Shown: positions 19,509 through 32,069, numbered from the stretch's first letter. The stretch is DNA of 64,000 bases from Saccoglossus kowalevskii (GCF_000003605.2 NW_003131947.1:1-64000); one strand, 5' to 3'. Notes: a model not told the origin generated them from the letters alone. Numbers and translations are program-made.

Positions 19509-19927
19509 ATTTACGCATGACATTTTAACGCTATTTATTGAATAGAAGACAGTGCCATCTACGATGGTACCTGGCATCCAACTGGTTTGCATGTCTGTTT
19601 TGAAGTTTACACAATAATTATTGCCCAATAACTATCTAAGACAATCACTACATCAAAGTCGCCTATTCATAAAAACAAACCGCCGACAAAAATGGATACA
19701 TGGCCTTATGACTGAATAGAACTCGTGTTTCTCAGCAGAGTTCGTGAACTTAAAACCAAGTGAAAGTGTTCAAAGCATGAGAAAGTGAAATTAAAAACCA
19801 TTGAAAATAAATGGATTTACAGTCATTTTTTGGGGGGTAAAAATACAATGTTCAATGCAAATCGTTGAATTATATTCGATATATGCGATATATTAATATA
19901 AAAAGTATACTCAATATAAAGGAAAAA

Positions 19928-20223
19928 GGATTGTGTTCAACCATTTTGGTAGGGCTGCTAGACGCTGCCTATTCACGAGCGTGATCCCACTACTGCTCCA
20001 CACGGGAACTTTTGCCTGCTGTGTTTCCACCCTGGGCCGATTCGTCCCACCTTATACAACCTGGTCGTCCTAACCTCCGTCGGGTCGACCATATTGATGC
20101 CGAGCTTAGCATGGACGCCTGATCTCCATAGAAAGACAACTAACAGGACTCCCAACCTCAACCCGTCCAACAACCCCGGCCTCCAAGTAACTGGATTACA
20201 GGCGCACGCCACAACGCCCAGCC
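19928..20223 (-). ncRNA. 7SL: SRP RNA gene, copy 31 (CACG form)
   Basis: GUGAAUAGGC is kept. GTATAAGGTGGGACG replaces GTATAATGAGGGACG between helices 6 and 8, and CCAAAATGG appears near the 3' end. T5 at 19923-19927. Copy 88 is nearly the same. The downstream spacer has CAATGCAAATCG in both. Confidence 0.89.
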
Positions 20224-20641
20224 ATTTACGCATGACATTTTAACGCTATTTATTGAATAGATGACAGTGCCATCTACGATGGTACCTGGCATCCAACTGG
20301 TTTGCATGTCTGTTTTGAAGTTTACACAATAATCATTGCCCAATAACTATCTAAGACAATCACTACATCAAAGTCGCCTATTCATAAAAAAACCTCCGAC
20401 AAAAATGGATACATGGCCTTATGACTGAATAGAACTCATGTTTCTCAGCAGAGTTCGTGAACTTAAAACCAAGTGAAAGTGTTCAAAGCATGAGAAAGTG
20501 AAATTAAAATCCATAGAAAATAAATGGATTTACAGTAATTTTTGGGGTGATAAAAATACAATGTTCAATAAAAATCGTTGAATTATATTCGATATATGCG
20601 ATATATTAATATAAAAAGTATACTCAATATAAAGGAAAAAA

Positions 20642-20937
20642 GGATTGTGTTCAACTATTTTGGTAGGGCTGCTAGACGCTGCCTATTCACGAGCGCGATC
20701 CCACTACTGCTCCACACGGAAACTTTTGCCTGCTGTGTTTCCACCCTGGGCCGATTCGTCCCTCATTATACAACCTGGTCGTCCTAACCTCCGTCGGGTC
20801 GACCATATTGATGCCGAGCTTAGCATGGACGCCTGATCTCCATAGAAAGACAACTAACAGGACTCCCAACCTCAACCCGTCCAACAACCCCGGCCTCCAA
20901 GTAACGGGATTACAGGCGCACGCCACAACGCCCAGCC
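20642..20937 (-). ncRNA. 7SL: SRP RNA gene, copy 32 (CGCG form, dimer type A)
   Basis: The core motifs are intact. It has one change beside the U-turn (TGTAATCCCGTTAC). T6 at 20636-20641. The RNA start is preceded by GTCAAGCGTAAGT. It opens the dimeric higher-order block. Confidence 0.9.
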
Positions 20938-21357
20938 ACTTACGCTTGACATTTTAACGCTATTTATTGAATAGAAGACAGTGCCATCTACGATGGTACC
21001 TGGCATCCAACTGGTTTGCATGTCTGTTTTGAAGTTTACACAATAATCATTGCCCAATAACTATCTAAGACAATCACTACATCAAAGTCGCCTATTCATA
21101 AAAACAAACCTCCGACAAAAATGGATACATGGCCTTATGACTGAATAGAACTCGTGTTTCTCAGCAGAGTTCGTGAACTTAAAACCAAGTGAAAGTGTTC
21201 AAAGCATGAGAAAGTGAAATTAAAAACCATTGAAAATAAATGGATTTACAGTCATTTTTTGGGGGGTAAAAATACAATGTTCAATGAAAATCGTTGAATT
21301 ATATTCGATATATGCGATATATTAATATAAAAAGTATACTCAATATAAAGGAAAAAA

Positions 21358-21651
21358 GGATTGTGTTCAACTATTTTGGTAGGGCTGCTAGACGCTGCCT
21401 ATTCACGAGCGATCCCACTACTGCTCCACACGGAAACTTTTGCCTGCTGTGTTTCCACCCTGGGCCGATTCGTCCCTCATTATACAACCTGGTCGTCCTA
21501 ACCTCCATCGGGTCGACCATATTGATGCCGAGCTTAGCATGGACGCCTGATCTCCATAGAAAGACAACTAACAGGACTCCCAACCTCAACCCGTCCAACA
21601 ACCCCGGCCTCCAAGTAACTGGATTACAGGCGCACGCCACAACGCCCAGCC
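21358..21651 (-). ncRNA. 7SL: SRP RNA gene, copy 33 (2-nt deletion, dimer type B)
   Basis: This copy is 294 nt. GGGATCGCGCTCG is shortened to GGGATCGCTCG. In helix 6 the closing C-G pair becomes U-G (GATGGAGGTT), which keeps pairing. Helix 8 is intact. T6 at 21352-21357. Confidence 0.88.
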
Positions 21652-22069
21652 ATTTACGCATGACATTTTAACGCTATTTATTGAATAGATGACAGTGCCA
21701 TCTACGATGGTACCTGGCATCCAACTGGTTTGCATGTCTGTTTTGAAGTTTACACAATAATCATTGCCCAATAACTATCTAAGACAATCACTACATCAAA
21801 GTCGCCTATTCATAAAAAAACCTCCGACAAAAATGGATACATGGCCTTATGACTGAATAGAACTCATGTTTCTCAGCAGAGTTCGTGAACTTAAAACCAA
21901 GTGAAAGTGTTCAAAGCATGAGAAAGTGAAATTAAAATCCATAGAAAATAAATGGATTTACAGTAATTTTTGGGGTGATAAAAATACAATGTTCAATAAA
22001 AATCGTTCAATTATATTCGATATATGCGATATATTAATATAAAAAGTATACTCAATATAAAGGAAAAAA

Positions 22070-22365
22070 GGATTGTGTTCAACTATTTTGGTAGGGCTGC
22101 TAGACGCTGCCTATTCACGAGCGCGATCCCACTACTGCTCCACACGGAAACTTTTGCCTGCTGTGTTTCCACCCTGGGCCGATTCGTCCCTCATTATACA
22201 ACCTGGTCGTCCTAACCTCCGTCGGGTCGACCATATTGATGCCGAGCTTAGCATGGACGCCTGATCTCCATAGAAAGACAACTAACAGGACTCCCAACCT
22301 CAACCCGTCCAACAACCCCGGCCTCCAAGTAACTGGATTACAGGCGCACGCCACAACGCCCAGCC
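22070..22365 (-). ncRNA. 7SL: SRP RNA gene, copy 34 (CGCG form, dimer type A)
   Basis: The gene body matches consensus in all core motifs. T6 at 22064-22069. The RNA start is preceded by GTCAAGCGTAAGT, as in copies 32 and 38. The spacer downstream has ATCGTTCAATT in place of ATCGTTGAATT. Confidence 0.91.
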
Positions 22366-22785
22366 ACTTACGCTTGACATTTTAACGCTATTTATTGAAT
22401 AGAAGACAGTGCCATCTACGATGGTACCTGGCATCCAACTGGTTTGCATGTCTGTTTTGAAGTTTACACAATAATCATTGCCCAATAACTATCTAAGACA
22501 ATCACTACATCAAAGTCGCCTATTCATAAAAACAAACCTCCGACAAAAATGGATACATGGCCTTATGACTGAATAGAACTCGTGTTTCTCAGCAGAGTTC
22601 GTGAACTTAAAACCAAGTGAAAGTTTTCAAAGCATGAGAAAGTGAAATTAAAAACCATTGAAAATAAATGGATTTACAGTCATTTTTTGGGGGGTAAAAA
22701 TACAATGTTCAATGAAAATCGTTGAATTATATTCGATATATGCGATATATTAATATAAAAAGTATACTCAATATAAAGGAAAAAA

Positions 22786-23079
22786 GGATTGTGTTCAACT
22801 ATTTTGGTAGGGCTGCTAGACGCTGCCTATTCACGAGCGATCCCACTACTGCTCCACACGGAAACTTTTGCCTGCTGTGTTTCCACCCTGGGCCGATTCG
22901 TCCCTCATTATACAACCTGGTCGTCCTAACCTCCATCGGGTCGACCATATTGATGCCGAGCTTAGCATGGACGCCTGATCTCCATAGAAAGACAACTAAC
23001 AGGACTCCCAACCTCAACCCGTCCAACAACCCCGGCCTCCAAGTAACTGGATTACAGGCGCACGCCACAACGCCCAGCC
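22786..23079 (-). ncRNA. 7SL: SRP RNA gene, copy 35 (2-nt deletion, dimer type B)
   Basis: The gene is the same as copy 33: 294 nt, GGGATCGCTCG and GATGGAGG in helix 6. T6 at 22780-22785. It lies exactly 1,428 bp from copies 33 and 37. Confidence 0.88.
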
Positions 23080-23497
23080 ATTTACGCATGACATTTTAAC
23101 GCTATTTATTGAATAGATGACAGTGCCATCTACGATGGTACCTGGCATCCAACTGGTTTGCATGTCTGTTTTGAAGTTTACACAATAATCATTGCCCAAT
23201 AACTATCTAAGACAATCACTACATCAAAGTCGCCTATTCATAAAAAAACCTCCGACAAAAATGGATACATGGCCTTATGACTGAATAGAACTCGTGTTTC
23301 TCAGCAGAGTTCGTGAACTTAAAACCAAGTGAAAGTGTTCAAAGCATGAGAAAGTGAAATTAAAAACCATTGAAAATAAATGGATTTACAGTCATTTTTT
23401 GGGGGGTAAAAATACAATGTTCAATGAAAATCGTTGAATTATATTCGATATATGCGATATATTAATATAAAAAGTATACTCAATATAAAGGAAAAAA

Positions 23498-23793
23498 GGA
23501 TTGTGTTCAACTATTTTGGTAGGGCTGCTAGACGCTGCCTATTCACGAGCGCGATCCCACTACTGCTCCACACGGAAACTTTTGCCTGCTGTGTTTCCAC
23601 CCTGGGCCGATTCGTCCCTCATTATACAACCTGGTCGTCCTAACCTCCGTCGGGTCGACCATATTGATGCCGAGCTTAGCATGGACGCCTGATCTCCATA
23701 GAAAGACAACTAACAGGACTCCCAACCTCAACCCGTCCAACAACCCCGGCCTCCAAGTAACTGGATTACAGGCGCACGCCACAACGCCCAGCC
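23498..23793 (-). ncRNA. 7SL: SRP RNA gene, copy 36 (CGCG form, dimer type A)
   Basis: A consensus gene body. T6 at 23492-23497. The flank just before the RNA start reads GTCAAGCGTACGT, a single-base difference from its dimer sisters. Confidence 0.91.
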
Positions 23794-24213
23794 ACGTACG
23801 CTTGACATTTTAACGCTATTTATTGAATAGAAGACAGTGCCATCTACGATGGTACCTGGCATCCAACTGGTTTGCATGTCTGTTTTGAAGTTTACACAAT
23901 AATCATTGCCCAATAACTATCTAAGACAATCACTACATCAAAGTCGCCTATTCATAAAAACAAACCTCCGACAAAAATGGATACATGGCCTTATGACTGA
24001 ATAGAACTCGTGTTTCTCAGCAGAGTTCGTGAACTTAAAACCAAGTGAAAGTGTTCAAAGCATGAGAAAGTGAAATTAAAAACCATTGAAAATAAATGGA
24101 TTTACAGTCATTTTTTGGGGGGTAAAAATACAATGTTCAATGAAAATCGTTGAATTATATTCGATATATGCGATATATTAATATAAAAAGTATACTCAAT
24201 ATAAAGGAAAAAA

Positions 24214-24507
24214 GGATTGTGTTCAACTATTTTGGTAGGGCTGCTAGACGCTGCCTATTCACGAGCGATCCCACTACTGCTCCACACGGAAACTTTTGCC
24301 TGCTGTGTTTCCACCCTGGGCCGATTCGTCCCTCATTATACAACCTGGTCGTCCTAACCTCCATCGGGTCGACCATATTGATGCCGAGCTTAGCATGGAC
24401 GCCTGATCTCCATAGAAAGACAACTAACAGGACTCCCAACCTCAACCCGTCCAACAACCCCGGCCTCCAAGTAACTGGATTACAGGCGCACGCCACAACG
24501 CCCAGCC
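24214..24507 (-). ncRNA. 7SL: SRP RNA gene, copy 37 (2-nt deletion, dimer type B)
   Basis: The gene body is the same as copies 33 and 35. T6 at 24208-24213. The promoter-proximal segment has CATCGTAGCTGGC in place of CATCGTAGATGGC. Confidence 0.88.
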
Positions 24508-24925
24508 ATTTACGCATGACATTTTAACGCTATTTATTGAATAGATGACAGTGCCAGCTACGATGGTACCTGGCATCCAACTGGTTTGCATGTCTGTTTT
24601 GAAGTTTACACAATAATCATTGCCCAATAACTATCTAAGACAATCACTACATCAAAGTCGCCTATTCATAAAAAAACCTCCGACAAAAATGGATACATGG
24701 CCTTATGACTGAATAGAACTCATGTTTCTCAGCAGAGTTCGTGAACTTAAAACCAAGTGAAAGTGTTCAAAGCATGAGAAAGTGAAATTAAAATCCATAG
24801 AAAATAAATGGATTTACAGTAATTTTTGGGGTGATAAAAATACAATGTTCAATAAAAATCGTTGAATTATATTCGATATATGCGATATATTAATATAAAA
24901 AGTATACTCAATATAAAGGAAAAAA

Positions 24926-25222
24926 GGATTGTGTTCAACTATTTTGGTAGGGCTGCTAGACGCTGCCTATTCACGAGCGCGATCCCACTACTGCTCCACA
25001 CGGAAACTTTTGCCTGCTGTGTTTCCACCCTGGGCCGATTCGTCCCTCATTATACAACCTGGTCGTCCTAACCTCCGTCGGGTCGACCATATTGATGGTC
25101 GAGCTTAGCATGGACGCCTGATCTCCATAGAAAGACAACTAACAGGACTCCCAACCTCAACCCGTCCAACAACCCCGGCCTCCAAGTAACTGGATTACAG
25201 GCGCACGCCACAACGCCCAGCC
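24926..25222 (-). ncRNA. 7SL: SRP RNA gene, copy 38 (CGCG form, dimer type A)
   Basis: This copy is 297 nt because of an insertion and change ahead of helix 6 (AGCTCGACCATCAATATGG for AGCTCGGCATCAATATGG). This disturbs the otherwise conserved GGCATCAATATGG string. T6 at 24920-24925. It is the last unit of the dimeric block. Confidence 0.88.
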
Positions 25223-25641
25223 ACTTACGCTTGACATTTTAACGCTATTTATTGAATAGAAGACAGTGCCATCTACGATGGTACCTGGCATCCAACTGGT
25301 TTGCATGTCTGTTTTGAAGTTTACACAATAATCATTGCCCAATAACTATCTAAGACAATCACTACATCAAAGTCGCCTATTCATAAAAACAAACCTCCGA
25401 CAAAAATGGATACATGGCCTTATGACTGAATAGAACTCGTGTTTCTCAGCAGAGTTCGTGAACTTAAAACCAAGTGAAAGTGTTCAAAGCATGAGAAAGT
25501 GAAATTAAAAACCATTGAAAATAAATGGATTTACAGTCATTTTTTGGGGGGTAAAAATACAATGTTCAATGAAAATCGTTGAATTATATTCGATATATGC
25601 GATATATTAATATAAAAAGTATACTCAAAATAAAGGAAAAA

Positions 25642-25936
25642 GGATTGTGTTCAACTATTTTGGTAGGGCTGCTAGACACTGCCATTCACGAGCGTGATCC
25701 CACTACTGCTCCACACGGGAAGTTTTGCCTGCTGTGTTTCCATCCTGGGCCGATTCGTCCCTCATTATACAACCTGGTCGTCCTAACCTCCGTCGGGTCG
25801 ACCATATTGATGCCGAGCTTAGCATGGACGCCTGATCTCCATAGAAAGACAACTAACAGGACTCCCAACCTCAATCCGTCCAACAACCCCGGCCTCCAAG
25901 TAACTGGATTACAGGCGCACGCCACAACGCCCAGCC
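25642..25936 (-). ncRNA. 7SL: SRP RNA gene, copy 39 (CACG form)
   Basis: This 295-nt copy matches copy 9 in the gene, in the TCAAAATAAAG downstream flank, and in the upstream GGTACCAGG, AGAAGTCATG and GAAAATGTTC variants. T5 at 25637-25641. The two are separated by 20,114 bp. Confidence 0.9.
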
Positions 25937-26355
25937 ATTTACGCATGACATTTTAACGCTATTTATTGAATAGAAGTCAGTGCCATCTAAGATGGTACCA
26001 GGCATCCACCTGGTTTGCATGTCTGTTTTGAAGTTTACACAATAATCATTGCCCAATAACTATCTAAGACAATCGCTACATCAAAGTCGCCTATTCATAA
26101 AAACAAACCTCCGACAAAAATGGATACATGGCCTTATGACTGAATAGAAGTCATGTTTCTCAGCAGAGTTCGTGAACTTAAAACCAAGTGAAAATGTTCA
26201 AAGCATGAGAAAGTGAAATTAAAAACCATTGAAAATAAATGGATTTACAGTCATTTTTTGGGGGGTAAAAATACAATGTTCAATGAAAATCGTTTAATTA
26301 TATTCGATATATGCGATATATTAATATAAAAAGTATACTCAATATAAAGGAAAAA

Positions 26356-26651
26356 GGATTGTGTTCAACTATTTTGGTAGGGCTGCTAGACGCTGCCTAT
26401 TCACGAGCGCGATCCCACTACTGCTCCACACGGAAACTTTTGCCTGCTGTGTTTCCACCCTAGGCCGATTCGTCCCTCATTATACAACCTGGTCGTCCTA
26501 ACCTCCGTCGGGTCGACCATAGTGATGCCGAGCTTAGCATGGACGCCTGATCTACATAGAAAGACAACTAACAGGACTCCCAACCTCAACCCGTCCAACA
26601 ACCCCAGCCTCCAAGTAACTGGATTACAGGCGCACGCCACAACGCCCAGCC
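26356..26651 (-). ncRNA. 7SL: SRP RNA gene, copy 40 (CGCG form)
   Basis: It is of the copy 29 type (GGCATCACTATGG, GGAGGCTGGGG). The base just ahead of helix 8 differs: CGGCCTAGGG for CGGCCCAGGG, which changes one residue of the SRP54-side loop. T5 at 26351-26355, unlike its T6 relatives. Confidence 0.88.
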
Positions 26652-27070
26652 ATTTACGCATGACATTTTAACGCTATTTATTGAATAGAAGACAGTGCCA
26701 TCTAAGATGGTACCTGGCATCCACCTGGTTTGCATGTCTGTTTTGAAGTTTACACAATAATCATTGCCCAATAACTATCTAAGACAATCGCTACATCAAA
26801 GTCGCCTATTCATAAAAACAAACCTCCGACAAAAATGGATACATGGCCTTATGACTGAATAGAACTAATGTTTCTCAGCAGAGTTCGTGAACTTAAAACC
26901 AAGTGAAAGTGTTCAAAGCATGAGAAAGTGAAATTAAAAACCATTGAAAATAAATGGATTTACAGTAATTTTTGGGGTGATAAAAATACAATGTTCAATA
27001 AAAATCGTTGAATTATATTCGATATATGCGATATGGTAATATAAAAAGTATACTCAATATAAAGGAAAAA

Positions 27071-27366
27071 GGATTGTGTTCAACTATTTTGGTAGGGCTG
27101 CTAGACGCTGCCTATTCACGAGCGCGATCCCACTACTGCTCCACACGGGAACTTTTGCCTGCTGTGTTTCCACCCTGGGCCGATTCGTCCCTCATTACAC
27201 AACCTGGTCGTCCTAACCTCCGTCGGGTCGACCATATTGATGAAGAGCTTAGCATGGACGCCTGATCTCCATAGAAAGGCGACTAACAGGACTCCCAACC
27301 TCAACCCGTCCAACAACCCCGGCCTCCAAGTAACTGGATTACAGGCGCACGCCACAACGCCCAGCC
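27071..27366 (-). ncRNA. 7SL: SRP RNA gene, copy 41 (CGCG form)
   Basis: GGCATC before helix 6 is changed to CTTCATC, and GTGTAATG lies between helices 6 and 8. GTCGCCTTTC in helix 5 is shared with copies 42, 43, 47, 57, 58, 61 and 66. T5 at 27066-27070. The downstream spacer has CGATATGGTAATA, shared with copy 57. Confidence 0.88.
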
Positions 27367-27785
27367 ATTTACGCCTGACATTTTAACGCTATTTATTGAA
27401 TAGAAGACAGTGCCATCTACGATGGAACCTGGCATCCAACTGGTTTGCATGTCTGTTTTGAAGTTTACACAATAATCATTGCCCAATAACTATCTAAGAC
27501 AATCGCTACATCAAAGTCGCCTATTCATAAAAACAAACCTCCAACAAAAATGGATACATGGCCTTATGACTGAATAGAACTCATGTTTCTCAGCAGAGTT
27601 CGTGAACTTAAAACCAAGTGAAAGTGTTCAAAGCATGAGAAAGTGAAATTAAAAACCATTGAAAATAAATGGATTTACAGTCATTTTTTGGGGGGTAAAA
27701 ATACAATGTTCAATGAAAATCGTTGAATTATATTCGATATATGCGATATATTAATATAAAAAGTATACTCAATATAAAGGAAAAA

Positions 27786-28081
27786 GGATTGTGTTCAACT
27801 ATTTTGGTAGGGCTGCTAGACTCTGCCTATTCACGAGCGCGATCCCACTACTGCTCCACACGGGAACTTTTGCCTGCTGTGTTTCCACCCTGGGCCGATT
27901 CGTCCCTCATTATACAACCTGGTCGTCCTAACCTCCGTCGGGTCGACCATATTGATGCCGAGCTTAGCATGGACGCCTGATCTCCATAGAAAGGCGACTA
28001 ACAGGACTCCCAACCTCAACCCGTCCAACAACCCCGGCCTCCAAGTAACTGAATTACAGGCGCACGCCACAACGCCCAGCC
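27786..28081 (-). ncRNA. 7SL: SRP RNA gene, copy 42 (CGCG form)
   Basis: GGCAGAGTC replaces GGCAGCGTC near the 3' end, and TGTAATTCAG the U-turn flank (TGTAATCCAG). Helices 6 and 8 are intact. T5 at 27781-27785. The pair of copies 41-42 recurs as copies 57-58. Confidence 0.89.
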
Positions 28082-28499
28082 ATTTACGCATGACATTTTA
28101 ACGCTATTTATTGAATAGATGACAGTGCCATCTACGATGGTACCTGGCATCCAACTGGTTTGCATGTCTGTTTTGAAGTTTACACAATAATCATTGCCCA
28201 ATAACTATCTAAGACAATCACTACATCAAAGTCGCCTATTCATAAAAAAACCTCCGACAAAAATGGATACATTGCCTTATGACTGAATAGAACTCATGTT
28301 TCTCAGCAGAGTTCGAGAACTTAAAACCAAGTGAAAGTGTTCAAAGCATGAGAAAGTGAAATTAAAATCCATTGAAAATAAATGGATTTACAGTAATTTT
28401 TGGGGTGATAAAAATACAATGTTCAATAAAAATCGTTGAATTATATTCGATATATGCGATATATTAATATAAAAAGTATACTCAATATAAAGGAAAAAA

Positions 28500-28795
28500 G
28501 GATTGTGTTCAACTATTTTGGTAGGGCTGCTAGACGCTGCCTATTCACGAGCGCGATCCCACTACTGCTCCACACGGGAACTTCTGCCTGCTGTGTTTCC
28601 ACCCTGGGCCGATTCGTCCCTCATTATACAACCTGGTCGTCCTAACCTCCGTCGGGTCGACCATATTGATGCCGAGCTTAGCATGGACGCCTGATCTCCA
28701 TAGAAAGGCGACTAACAGGACTCCCAACCTCAACCCGTCCAACAACCCCGGCCTCCAAGTAACTGGATTACAGGCGCACGCCACAACGCCCAGTC
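28500..28795 (-). ncRNA. 7SL: SRP RNA gene, copy 43 (CGCG form)
   Basis: The RNA start reads GACTGGGCG instead of GGCTGGGCG, a change at the second transcribed base. AGCAGGCAGAAG follows helix 8. T6 at 28494-28499. The promoter-proximal motif is ATCATCGTAG. Confidence 0.88.
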
Positions 28796-29214
28796 ATTTA
28801 CGCCTGACATTTTAACGCTATTTATTGAATAGAAGACAGTGCCATCTACGATGATACCTGGCATCCAACTGGTTTGCATGTCTGTTTTGAAGTTTACACA
28901 ATAATCATTGTCCAATAACTATCTAAGACAATCACTACATCAAAGTCGCCTATTCATAAAAACAAACCTCCGACTAAAATGGATACATGGCCTTATGACT
29001 GAATAGAACTCATGTTTCTCAGCAGAGTTCGTGAACTTAAAACCAAGTGAAAGTGTTCAAAGCATGAGAAAGTGAAATTAAAAACCATTGAAAATAAATG
29101 GATTTACAGTCATTTTTTTGGGGGTAAAAATACAATGTTCAATGAAAATCGTTGAATTATATTCGATATATGCGATATATTAATATAAAAAGTATACTCA
29201 ATATAAAGGAAAAA

Positions 29215-29510
29215 GGATTGTGTTCAACTATTTTGGTAGGGCTGCTAAACGCTGCCTATTCACGAGCGCGATCCCACTACTGCTCCACACGGAAACTTTT
29301 TCCTGCTGTGTTTCCACCCTGGGCCGATTCGTCCCTCATTATACAACCTGGTCGTCCTAACCTCCGTCGGGTCGACCATATTGATGCCGAGCTTAGCATG
29401 GACGCCTGATCTCCATAGAAAGACAACTAACAGGACTCCCAACCTCAATCCGACCAACAACCCCGGCCTCCAAGTAACTGGATTACAGGCGCACGCCACA
29501 ACGCCCAGCC
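29215..29510 (-). ncRNA. 7SL: SRP RNA gene, copy 44 (CGCG form)
   Basis: AGCAGGAAAAAG follows helix 8 and GGCAGCGTTTAG lies near the 3' end. The helix 5 GGTCGGATTG variant is that of the CACG group, so the 5' part may have been exchanged. T5 at 29210-29214. Confidence 0.88.
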
Positions 29511-29922
29511 ATTTACGCCTGACATTTTAACGCTATTTATTGAATAGAAGTCAGTGCCATCTAAGATGGTACCTGGCATCCACCTGGTTTGCATGTCTGT
29601 TTTGAAGTTTACACAATAGTCATTGCCCAATAACTATCTAAGACAATCACTACATCAAAGTCGCCTATTCATAAAAACAAACCTCCAACAAAAATGGATA
29701 CATGGCCTTATGACTGAATAGAACTCATGTTTCTCAGCAGAGTTCGTGAACTTAAAACCAAGTGAAAGTGTTCAAAGCATGAGAAAGTGAAATTAAAAAC
29801 CATTGAAAATAAATGGATTTACAGTAATTTTTGGGGTGATAAAAATACAATGTTCAATAAAAATCGTTGAATTATATTCGATATATGCGATATATTAATA
29901 TAAAAAGTATACTCAATATAAA

Positions 29923-30218
29923 GGATTGTGTTCAAGTATTTTGGTAGGGCTGCTAGACGCTGCCTATTCACGAGCGCGATCCCACTACTGCTCCACACGG
30001 AAACTTTTGCCTGCTGTGTTTCCACCCTGGGCCGATTCGTCCCTCATTATACAACCTGGTCGTCCTAACCTCCGTCGGGTCGACCATAGTGATGCCGAGC
30101 TTAGCATGGACGCCTGATCTACATAGAAAGACAACTAACAGGACTCCCAACCTCAACCCGTCCAACAACCCCAGCCTCCAAGTAACTGGATTACAGGTGC
30201 ACGCCACAACGCCCAGCC
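29923..30218 (-). ncRNA. 7SL: SRP RNA gene, copy 45 (CGCG form, no main terminator)
   Basis: The downstream flank has lost the T6 run (TATAAAGGATT on the + strand), as in copies 7 and 52. Only the back-up TTTTT about 16 bases further on remains. The gene is of the copy 29 type, with GAATACTTGAAC at the 3' end and GTGCACC in the Alu domain. The TATA-like element is AATAATTAG. Confidence 0.87.
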
Positions 30219-30637
30219 ATTTACGCATGACATTTTAACGCTAATTATTGAATAGAAGACAGTGCCATCTAAGATGGTACCTGGCATCCACCTGGTTTGC
30301 ATGTCTGTTTTGAAGTTTACACAATAATCATTGCCCAATAACTATCTAAGACAATCGCTACATCAAAGTCGCCTATTCATAAAAACAAACCTCCGACAAA
30401 AATGGATACATGGCCTTATGACTGAATAGAACTCATGTTTCTCAGCAGAGTTCGTGAACTTAAAACCAAGTGAAAGTGTTCAAAGCATGAGAAAGTGAAA
30501 TTAAAAACCATTGAAAATAAATGGATTTACAGTCATTTTTTGGGGGGTAAAAATACAATGTTCAATGAAAATCGTTGAATTATATTCGATATATGCGATA
30601 TATTAATATAAAAAGTATACTCAATATAAAGGAAAAA

Positions 30638-30933
30638 GGATTGTGTTCAACTATTTTGGTAGGGCTGCTAGACGCTGCCAATTCACGAGCGTGATCCCAC
30701 TACTGCTCCACACGGGAACTTTTGCCTGCTGTGTTTCCACCCTGGGCCGATTCGTCCCTCATTATACAACATGGTCGTCCTAACCTCCGTCGGGTCGGCC
30801 ATATTGATGCCGAGCTTAGCATGGACGCCTGATCTCCATAGAAAGACAACTAACAGGACTCCCAACCTCAACCCGTACAACAACCCCGGCCTCCAAGTAA
30901 CTGGATTACAGGCGCACGCCACAACGCCCAGCC
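30638..30933 (-). ncRNA. 7SL: SRP RNA gene, copy 46 (CACG form)
   Basis: It has the copy 5 subfamily set: GTGAATTGGC, GGCCGACCCG in helix 6, CCATGTTG, and GTTGTACGG in helix 5. T5 at 30633-30637. The start flank is GTCACGCGT. Helix 8 is intact. Confidence 0.89.
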
Positions 30934-31353
30934 ATTTACGCGTGACATTTTAACGCTATTTATTGAATAGATGACAGTGCCATCTACGATGGTACCTGAT
31001 ATCCACCTGGTTTGCATGTCTGTTTTGAAGTTTACACAATAATCATTGCCCAATAACTATCTAAGACAATCGCTACATCAAAGTCGCCTATTCATAAAAA
31101 CAAACCTCCGACAAAAATGGATACATGGCCTTATGACTGAATAGAACTCATGTTTCTCAGCAGAGTTCGTGAACTTAAAACCAAGTGAAAGTGTTCAAAG
31201 CATGAGAAAGTGAAATTAAAAACCATTGAAAATAAATGGATTTACAGTAATTTTTGGGGTGATAAAAATACAATGTTCAATAAAAATCGTTGAATTATAT
31301 TCGATATATGCGATATATTAATATAAAAAGTATACTCAATATAAAGGAAAAAA

Positions 31354-31649
31354 GGATTGTGTTCAACTATTCTGGTAGGGCTGCTAGACGCTGCCTATTC
31401 ACGAGCGCGATCCCACTACTGCTCCACACGGGAACTTTTGCCTGCTGTGTTTCCACCCTGGGCCGATTCGTCCCTCATTATACAACCTGGTCGTCCTAAC
31501 CTCCGTCGGGTCGACCATATTGATGCCGAGCTTAGCATGGACGCCTGATCTCCATAGAAAGGCGACTAACAGGACTCCCAACCTCAACCCGTCCAACAAC
31601 CCCTGCCTCCAAGTAACTGAATTACAGGCGCACGCCACAACGCCCAGCC
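31354..31649 (-). ncRNA. 7SL: SRP RNA gene, copy 47 (CGCG form)
   Basis: GGAGGCAGGGG lies in the Alu domain, TGTAATTCAG beside the U-turn, and GTCGCCTTTC in helix 5. CCAGAATAG is at the 3' side. T6 at 31348-31353. Helices 6 and 8 are intact. Confidence 0.89.
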
Positions 31650-32069
31650 ATTTACGCATGACATTTTAACGCTATTTATTGAATAGATGACAGTGCCATC
31701 TACGATGGTACCTGGCATCCAACTGGTTTGCATGTCTGTTTTGAAGTTTACACAATAATCATTGCCCAATAACTATCTAAGACAATCACTACATCAAAGT
31801 CGCCTATTCATAAAAACAAACCTCCGACAAAAATGGATACATGGCCTTATGACTGAATAGAACTCATGTTTCTCAGCAGAGTTCGTGAACTTAAAACCAA
31901 GTGAAAGTGTTCAAAGCATGAGAAAGTGAAATTAAAATCCATAGAAAATAAATGGATTTACAGTAATTTTTGGGGTGATAAAAATACAATGTTCAATAAA
32001 AATCGTTGAATTATATTCGATATATGCGATATATTAATATAAAAAGTATACTCAATATAAAGGAAAAAA

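Larger units (their letters stand above)
20224..25222. repeat. Dimeric higher-order repeat (1,428-bp period)
   Basis: Copies 32-38 alternate between two gene types. Even-numbered copies are CGCG form with an ACTTACGCTTGAC flank or close to it. Odd-numbered copies have the 2-nt deletion at GGGATCGCTCG and GATGGAGG in helix 6. RNA starts fall at 20937, 22365, 23793 and 25222, and at 21651, 23079 and 24507. The period is 1,428-1,429 bp, exactly two 714-bp units. Confidence 0.9.
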
